Program-made: the position numbers and the translations under genes
The notes under the pieces: model-generated
Database searches by the model: none
Told to the model about the DNA's origin: nothing
What the model saw: only the letters and a program-made list of their open reading frames with translations
Assembly (NCBI GenBank): GCA_031270925.1
Contig: JAISWY010000357.1
Location: 1-14,424, forward strand
Length of the DNA: 14,424 nt
Source: Candidatus Symbiothrix sp.
GTDB taxonomy: Bacteria; Bacteroidota; Bacteroidia; Bacteroidales; Azobacteroidaceae
Reading direction: 5' to 3'
Shown: positions 8,706 through 14,424 of the stretch, in pieces
How the letters are laid out: each line of letters opens with the position of its first letter
Position numbering within the stretch: the first letter of the stretch is position 1

Positions 8706-11267
8706 CTATTGATCAATCCTTATTTTTCGACCGGCAATAATATATAAACCGTTTTCGAGGCCGGATATTGTGTTGATTCCGGAAATGAGGGTAATTTTTT
8801 TTATTGTTCGGCCATCAGGAGTGAAGACCGGCAAAGAGGTATATTCGTCCGATTCGATAAAAACGATTTTGTCCTGCACATAAACCGAAAACATTTTTAC
8901 GTTTCCGGCAGAAGTTGCAGTAGGTTGCACCAGATGATCCAAGCCGCTCGCCTTATAATAACCACCGTTGACGACATCCCATCCGACACTAGCCGGCGCT
9001 TGTCGACTGCCGTCGTTGAACAGCACTTTCCAAGCTGTAATTGTTTCGCTGAAATTGTATTTGTAAACGCCGCCGCCCAAAGCCAGCATCCGGTTGCCCG
9101 GCCAGTCGTTCGTGATTTTTTTTACGCCGTTGTCGTTGTAATAAATGTAAGTATTGACGGAATTGCCCCAATCGCCGGTTTTTTCAAAAAAAATCGCTTG
9201 TTCGTTGATGTTCAAAACCGGTTCTTCGGGCGTTTCGTCTTCGCCTCCGCCGGAAATGCCGATTAATGCTTCTTCTTTTCCATCGTAAGCGCCTTGCGAG
9301 ATATTGACGGAATTAGACGCATAAATATATTTTCCGTCCGCTCCGATTTTTCCCGGAGCCGGCGTTTTGGAAGTCGATAAAACATACACGCGCAAGTTGC
9401 CTTTTCCCGAAAATGAAACGCTGAGCGAGCCGTTGGTTACGTTTCGCTTGTCGCCCGTTACCGCATCGGTATATTCGCCATTAGGAATATTGTTGAATGT
9501 AGCGCCGCCGGAAATGCAAATCAAGGCATAACTGTCGGTCGAGGCATCGGTATAACGTCGTTTGAAAGCCAGTCCGCCGGAAATATTGTCGGTCGAATAT
9601 TGCCCTTTGCGTAAAGCGGGAATCGCCATTCGGATTTGATTCAAACGCTGAATATGCAAAGCCAAAGGATGTTTCAATGTAACCGCCAAGTTGCCCGTCG
9701 CGTTGGAATATTCGGCAAAATCGCTTACATTCACATTTCCCGTAATGTAACCGCCAAAATAAGCTCGACCGGAATTTTTCAAAGCCAGATTCGGTCCATC
9801 ATCAATTTTGCAAGCTTTTTTAAATTCGATTTCGCTGCCGTAATACAAGCACGGAATACCGCGGAAAGTAAACATCAAGCTCAAATTTTCAGCCCAAACA
9901 TCTTGCGGTTGAGCAAAACGTTGGCTTTCGGGGGCGCCGTCGGGAGCGTAATCGTGTGAATCGACGTAAGTTACATTGAAAGAGGCGTCATTGTACGCCC
10001 AATCGCCGCCGGTAGCTACACCGAAAGCTTCGCCTGCCGAACGGAAATTCCAGTGCATCGGAAAATCAATCACACTCAAACCCGAATATTGGGAATAATC
10101 GGGTGTATGATAATCATTGCCGTTCAAGCGATAATTATTCGAGGAGGGCTGATTGCCGGTATTCGTGTTATCGTTGTAATGATCGATACACGATTTTTGA
10201 TTGGTTAAGGATTGCGCCGCCTGATTGAAATTACTTTCAAAGACGGCTACATTTTTGTAGGGTGTGGCATCGTTGCTCCAAGCATAATTTTTCGATTCTT
10301 TCCATGTATAAAACGGAGTGGAAATGGCCGGAATACCGCGATTCCAAATTTCGCGCACACGGGTGCAAATTTCGGCAAACATGAAAAAATTATCTTTGCC
10401 TTGCGCTTTAGCGGCCGAAAGAAAAGCGTCGTTAAAAACGTTATTGAAAACCAAACGTGAAATATGCCGTCCGGTATCGATACGGAAACCATCTACACCC
10501 CAATTGATAAACTGAATATAAGCCTCTATCAGATAATTATATACATCCGGATTTTCAGTATTCAAATCGACACAGTCGCCGGCGATTTGCGCCCACTGCG
10601 CCGTAATATCGTCCCAATTGAAATTGCCGAAATGATGCCAATAATTATTGGTATCGTGGTTTTGCCCGTCGGTATTTTTCATCAAAGCCAAACGAGTTTG
10701 ATATTGTTGAGAACCTTGCAAATCGAAATAATTGGCCGGCAATTTGCTCTGTGGATGCCGTTTCATGCAATCGATCGACGATAAATCGCCCTCTTTCTTA
10801 AACATCGGACAGAGATATTCTTCACCGAAATTACCATTGTGATTCAGCACAATATCCAAAATAATTTTCATTCCTTTGGCGTGAACGGCGTCAATCAAGG
10901 TTTTAAAACTCACATCTTCCGATTCGTAACGCGGATCGACTTTCTTGAAATTCACGGCATGATAACCGTGATAATCGTAACCGCTTGCATTTTCGACCAC
11001 GGGAGTAATCCAAACAGCCGTAAACCCAAGCGCTTTGATATAATCGAGTTTTTCAATCAAACCTTTGAAATCGCCGCGCCATGCCGGGTCGCCCGAATTG
11101 TTGCCGTCCCAGCAATGCACATTATTGGTTTGATCGCCGTCGTAAAAACGGGTAGTCATAACGAAGTAGATGGTTTCGTCGCGGAAATCGTTACGACTAC
11201 CGATAAATCCCGAAGCATAAAGCGATTGCAGAAAAAACAAACAAACAAAAACAGTTAGTTGTTTCAT
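8706..11267 (-). CDS. Secreted GH13 alpha-amylase with CBM26 and T9SS-like tail
   Basis: 853 residues with a signal peptide ending near residue 19 (LYA-SG) and no lipobox. The GH13 barrel spans about 28-550: DIVLNH (Asp138, His143), GFRIDTGRH (nucleophile Asp264), FMFAEI (acid/base Glu299) and VDSHD (Asp439), all intact. A beta domain follows, then about 690-775 match starch-binding module CBM26 (AIFFEKTGDWG, DWPGNRM, FNDGSRQAP). Residues about 790-853 (VFTPDGR, ISGINTISGLENGLYIIAGRKI) look like a T9SS or cell-anchoring C-terminal domain, without the usual NP motif. It is thus a full endo-acting amylase for raw or soluble starch, probably surface or released. The ATG overlaps the stop of the preceding GH13 gene (ATGA), so it is likely translationally coupled. 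This differs from SusG, which is a lipoprotein. Confidence 0.92.
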   Translation of the reverse strand: MKQLTVFVCLFFLQSLYASGFIGSRNDFRDETIYFVMTTRFYDGDQTNNVHCWDGNNSGDPAWRGDFKGLIEKLDYIKALGFTAVWITPVVENASGYDYHGYHAVNFKKVDPRYESEDVSFKTLIDAVHAKGMKIILDIVLNHNGNFGEEYLCPMFKKEGDLSSIDCMKRHPQSKLPANYFDLQGSQQYQTRLALMKNTDGQNHDTNNYWHHFGNFNWDDITAQWAQIAGDCVDLNTENPDVYNYLIEAYIQFINWGVDGFRIDTGRHISRLVFNNVFNDAFLSAAKAQGKDNFFMFAEICTRVREIWNRGIPAISTPFYTWKESKNYAWSNDATPYKNVAVFESNFNQAAQSLTNQKSCIDHYNDNTNTGNQPSSNNYRLNGNDYHTPDYSQYSGLSVIDFPMHWNFRSAGEAFGVATGGDWAYNDASFNVTYVDSHDYAPDGAPESQRFAQPQDVWAENLSLMFTFRGIPCLYYGSEIEFKKACKIDDGPNLALKNSGRAYFGGYITGNVNVSDFAEYSNATGNLAVTLKHPLALHIQRLNQIRMAIPALRKGQYSTDNISGGLAFKRRYTDASTDSYALICISGGATFNNIPNGEYTDAVTGDKRNVTNGSLSVSFSGKGNLRVYVLSTSKTPAPGKIGADGKYIYASNSVNISQGAYDGKEEALIGISGGGEDETPEEPVLNINEQAIFFEKTGDWGNSVNTYIYYNDNGVKKITNDWPGNRMLALGGGVYKYNFSETITAWKVLFNDGSRQAPASVGWDVVNGGYYKASGLDHLVQPTATSAGNVKMFSVYVQDKIVFIESDEYTSLPVFTPDGRTIKKITLISGINTISGLENGLYIIAGRKIRIDQ

Positions 11268-12574
11268 TTTAGAATCAAATATTCAAACGGCTGCAAAGTC
11301 AGACTTTCGTTCAATCTTTGATTTTCTCCATTAAATAAATTGATATACTGTTTGTTATAAATTTCTTCCGGCAACGTTACCGTTACAACCGAATCGCGAA
11401 CGTTAATGGCAAGCGTGTATGTATCTTTGTCTGTAATTCGTTCAAACAGAAGAACATTATTGTCGTCGATAACGGGTTTCAATTCGCCTTTGCGCAAGCC
11501 TTCGTTGGTGTTGTGGATTTTCAGTAATTGTTGGTATTCTTTCCATAGATCGGGATTGGCCGTCCAATCCATCTCGATGTGTTTGAAGAAGTTGATGTCG
11601 TTGGGATAGCCGACTTCCTGCGAACCGTAAATCATCGGCACGCCGGGGAAAAACAAAATCGTTGCGTAAGCCGACATCGAGCCGCGCATATTAACCCATT
11701 CCACGATCGGCGCGTGTTTGGCTGCTTCGTCGTGATTGGTCGTGAAGCGCAATTTCAGTTTTCCGGCGGGAATGCCTTCGTATTCTTCGGTGTTGGCGGC
11801 GAACAAAGTCGATGCAGGTTCTTTCTGCAAATACACTTGGCGCATTTGATGGGCGAATCCCCATGCGTAATTCAAATCGAAACCCGAATCGAAATGGTCT
11901 TTGCGGGTGCCTTCGGCCAGCATCAACAGTTTTTTGTCGGGAATGGCGCGTAACGAATCCACGCATTGTTTCAGAAAATCGGCGGGAACATAATCCACGG
12001 CATCGCAACGGAAACCATCCACGCCCACTTCATTTACCCAGAATTTCATGGCGTCGATCATAGCGAGGCGCATCTCCTGATTATCGAAATTCAGGTCGGC
12101 TACGTCCGTCCAATCGGTATCGGCGGGATAGATGATGTTTCCGAGACTGTCTTGTGTGTACCATTCTTTGTTTACAATCCACGGATTATCCCAAGCGGTG
12201 TGGTTCGGCACCCAATCCACAATCACGCCCATACCTTTTTGGTGGCAAAGTGCGATGAGGTTTTTAAATGCGTCCATCGTGCCAAATTCGGGATTGACGG
12301 ATTTATAATCTTTCACGCAATACGGCGAATTTTTGGTATCCACTTCGCCGATTTCGTAGATCGGCATGAACCATAAGATATTGCAACCCAGCTCTTTGAT
12401 AGAATCCAAATGCGGAACAAGCGCATTGAACGAGTTTTCAGGAGCAAATACGCGCGGATTGATTTGATAAATGACTACATCGCTTAATTCAGGCAATGTG
12501 TAGCCTGCTTCTTTTTTTGTACAAGCGATTAGGAATAAAGCGATTACAAGTGTTAATACAATGTTCTTTTTCAT
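11264..12574 (-). CDS. GH13 alpha-amylase-family lipoprotein
   Basis: 436 residues, with a signal peptide and lipobox LIAC (Cys18). The residues after Cys are TKKEAG, not the acidic run of surface lipoproteins, so an inner-leaflet, periplasmic position is plausible. The catalytic barrel covers about 30-370: VDWVPNH (Asp120, His125), GFRCDAVD (nucleophile Asp191), LMLAEGTR (acid/base Glu221) and TTNHD (Asp282); all three acids are present. A short C-terminal beta domain ends the protein. There is no extra binding module, and the compact size fits an enzyme for oligosaccharides, for example cyclomaltodextrinase, neopullulanase or oligo-glucosidase activity; the exact specificity is not visible. 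It is second in the operon, 18 bases after the CBM48 gene, and its TGA overlaps the ATG of the CBM26 amylase gene. Confidence 0.93.
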   Translation of the reverse strand: MKKNIVLTLVIALFLIACTKKEAGYTLPELSDVVIYQINPRVFAPENSFNALVPHLDSIKELGCNILWFMPIYEIGEVDTKNSPYCVKDYKSVNPEFGTMDAFKNLIALCHQKGMGVIVDWVPNHTAWDNPWIVNKEWYTQDSLGNIIYPADTDWTDVADLNFDNQEMRLAMIDAMKFWVNEVGVDGFRCDAVDYVPADFLKQCVDSLRAIPDKKLLMLAEGTRKDHFDSGFDLNYAWGFAHQMRQVYLQKEPASTLFAANTEEYEGIPAGKLKLRFTTNHDEAAKHAPIVEWVNMRGSMSAYATILFFPGVPMIYGSQEVGYPNDINFFKHIEMDWTANPDLWKEYQQLLKIHNTNEGLRKGELKPVIDDNNVLLFERITDKDTYTLAINVRDSVVTVTLPEEIYNKQYINLFNGENQRLNESLTLQPFEYLILK

Positions 12575-12592
12575 GATATTAGATATTTAATA

Positions 12593-14416
12593 TTAATTGC
12601 CGAAATAAAGACGATACTCTCCCGGCTGCAAAGTAATGTCCGTTAGAGCCGATGTCAAATTCAAATTGTTTTTGGAAAAATGTTCCGTCCAAACACCTGC
12701 TTGTCCGAAATCAACGGCTTTTGTAGCCGGAATGACGTCGAGATTGGCCATTGCCACTACATTTTCATTGGATGATTTCAGGGTAACGATTTTAAAATTC
12801 TTCGTTACATCAAGCGCAAAATCGGTGGTAGAAAATGCCGGATGCGTGGCACGCAAGGTATTCATTTCCGAATACACATCGTACAGGGCGCGGCGGGCGG
12901 GTTCGTCGAAATATTCCCAACGAACGGGTTTGCGCCCCACGCGATCGTTGTAATTAATGGAAACATCGTAACCCAGTTCGCCGAATTGCCAGATCATTTT
13001 CGGGCCGGGAATCGACAGGAAAATAACGGCAGCCGCTGCATTGCGTTGCAAGCCGACATTCAAATTTTTTACGAAATAGCCGGATAAAGTATCGGCGTTT
13101 CCATACTGGATATTTTTATACATCAAGCGTTCTTCGTAGTGGCTTTCCATATAAGCTATTAAACGAGGATTGCTCCAAGCGCGTTGTTTATACGAAGCGC
13201 CCGAAAAATCGCCTTTTGTTGAACCTTCTGCTTCGCCCCAACCCATGGTTGCTTCGTTGGTATTGTAATTCATATTGCCCCAAAGCATGATGCCGTAGTT
13301 GGCGAGGATTTTTTCTTCGCTGTTGTCGGTCAGATGTTCCAAGATAACGTAAGCGTCTTTTTTGCGTTTCCAAATTGCGTCGGTCATCCGTTTGAGGATG
13401 TTGATGCGCGATTCGTCGTAAGCCCAACCGTCGCCTTTTTGATTGGTAAATCCTTTGGTAAAGTCGAAACGATAGCCGTCGATTTTGTATTCCAGCATCC
13501 AGTAGGCGCACACGCTATCGACAAAAGCCTGCGTGTATTGGCTTTCGTGGTTGAAATCGTATCCCCACGAATAAGCGGTATTGGGACTGTCCACATTGTA
13601 ATACGGATTGTCGGACGATACTTTTCCGCCGTTCATCCACATCCGCACGAGGGGCGATTGTCCATAGCTGTGATTGAGAACCATATCCATGATGACGGCC
13701 ATTCCGTTTTGGTGGCAAACGTCGATAAATTCCTTGTAATCGTTGCTTGTTCCATAAGCTTTGTCGGGAGCGAAATAGAACGAGGGGTTGTATCCCCAGC
13801 TGTCGTTGCCTTCAAATTCGTTGAAAGGCATGAGTTCGATGGCGTTGATGCCTAATTGTTTCAGATAGGGGATTTTGGCTTGGGCAGCTTTGAGAGAGCC
13901 TTGAGTGGTAAAATCGCGGAGATGGAGTTCGTAAATGGTCAAGTTTTCGGGTTTCGGCATAGTATAATCCACATCTTGCCAATTATAGTTATCCGATTGA
14001 GTTGAAACGATCATGGCTGCATCGGTATTTTTATTGTTGCGTTCAACAATTTCATGAGTATATGGATCGGCTACATATATTTGATGGTCAATCAGATATT
14101 GCATTACATATTTTTTATTGACGTCCAAATTTCCGATTTGAATCCAGAAGCGGTCGCCGTCCTTATGCAATTTGTATTCGTCGATTGTTTTCCATTGGTT
14201 GAAATCGCCGACTAAATGCACGGTGTTTTTGCCCGGAGCGAATAATACGAATGCCAGCGAGTTGTCGTTTATGCGGGTAATGCCATCGCGAAGCGGCTGT
14301 CCGTTAATCGAGGGTAGCGTGTTGTTGATTTTCGGATTATTGAGAGAATCTTCGCACGCGCACAAAACAGATAGTAGCAGTGTGAAAACTGCTAAAAATA
14401 GATTTATTTGTTTCAT
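12593..14416 (-). CDS. CBM48-GH13 surface lipoprotein with a substituted catalytic Asp
   Basis: 607 residues; lipobox LCAC, lipidated Cys21 followed by EDS, an acidic start typical of lipoproteins exported to the Bacteroidota cell surface. Residues about 45-140 form a CBM48-type domain (FVLFAPGKNTVHLVGDFNQW, DPYTHE) as in pullulanases and branching enzymes. The GH13 barrel has MDMVLNH (Asp244, His249), GYRFDFTKGF (nucleophile Asp318) and VILEHL (acid/base Glu360). Region IV reads ESHYEER where ESHDEER is expected, so the transition-state Asp is Tyr427. This should greatly reduce catalysis, making a binding or degenerate protein possible; the gene is otherwise intact. It is the first gene of the operon within the window; the ATG lies eight bases from the edge, so its promoter or an earlier gene is outside. 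Family call sure, activity doubtful. Confidence 0.93.
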   Translation of the reverse strand: MKQINLFLAVFTLLLSVLCACEDSLNNPKINNTLPSINGQPLRDGITRINDNSLAFVLFAPGKNTVHLVGDFNQWKTIDEYKLHKDGDRFWIQIGNLDVNKKYVMQYLIDHQIYVADPYTHEIVERNNKNTDAAMIVSTQSDNYNWQDVDYTMPKPENLTIYELHLRDFTTQGSLKAAQAKIPYLKQLGINAIELMPFNEFEGNDSWGYNPSFYFAPDKAYGTSNDYKEFIDVCHQNGMAVIMDMVLNHSYGQSPLVRMWMNGGKVSSDNPYYNVDSPNTAYSWGYDFNHESQYTQAFVDSVCAYWMLEYKIDGYRFDFTKGFTNQKGDGWAYDESRINILKRMTDAIWKRKKDAYVILEHLTDNSEEKILANYGIMLWGNMNYNTNEATMGWGEAEGSTKGDFSGASYKQRAWSNPRLIAYMESHYEERLMYKNIQYGNADTLSGYFVKNLNVGLQRNAAAAVIFLSIPGPKMIWQFGELGYDVSINYNDRVGRKPVRWEYFDEPARRALYDVYSEMNTLRATHPAFSTTDFALDVTKNFKIVTLKSSNENVVAMANLDVIPATKAVDFGQAGVWTEHFSKNNLNLTSALTDITLQPGEYRLYFGN

Positions 14417-14424
14417 TATTTTTA

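Overview
The window looks like chromosomal DNA of a Bacteroidales bacterium (Bacteroidota). The evidence is a starch-utilisation gene cluster with a SusB-type GH97 enzyme, C-terminal type IX secretion (T9SS) sorting domains, lipoprotein signals of the Bacteroidota kind, weak Shine-Dalgarno sites and several TAnnTTTG promoter boxes. The T9SS tails point towards Dysgonomonadaceae, Paludibacteraceae or similar families rather than Bacteroides itself. The genus cannot be settled from this sequence.

Left part (1-1165): the start of a lipoprotein gene on the minus strand, probably a periplasmic adaptor of an RND efflux pump, runs divergently from an AraC-family regulator on the plus strand. The gap between them holds a minus-strand promoter box and a direct repeat of seven bases spaced 22 bp, which could be the regulator's operator. 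A matching plus-strand box lies just inside the annotated start of the regulator.

Middle part (1166-6045): a short RlmN/Cfr-like radical-SAM rRNA methyltransferase is read leftward. Its roughly 230-base leader has a promoter box, a 16-codon open reading frame (MSKIRCSMARPFRIRA) with two +X+ motifs, and a series of hairpins. One hairpin is followed by six Ts and can be disrupted by an alternative pairing. This looks like a leader-peptide attenuator and is the most interesting part of the window. To its right, on the plus strand and visibly A+T-richer, are a secreted repeat protein (LA_2272-like) and a calcineurin-like phosphoesterase, followed by a T9SS-secreted GH17 beta-glucanase-like protein.

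Right part (6061-14416): five genes read leftward form a tight operon, with gaps of 18 and 12 bases and two ATGA overlaps. In transcription order they are a CBM48-GH13 lipoprotein, a second GH13 lipoprotein, a GH13 amylase with CBM26 and a T9SS-like tail, a GH97 alpha-glucosidase, and a low-molecular-weight tyrosine phosphatase. Together they would attack alpha-glucans at the surface or outside the cell, shorten oligosaccharides, and release glucose in the periplasm. SusC/SusD-like transport genes are not in the window and may lie upstream, beyond its right edge. The first GH13 protein has lost the third catalytic acid (Tyr427 where Asp is expected), so it may bind glucan rather than cut it.
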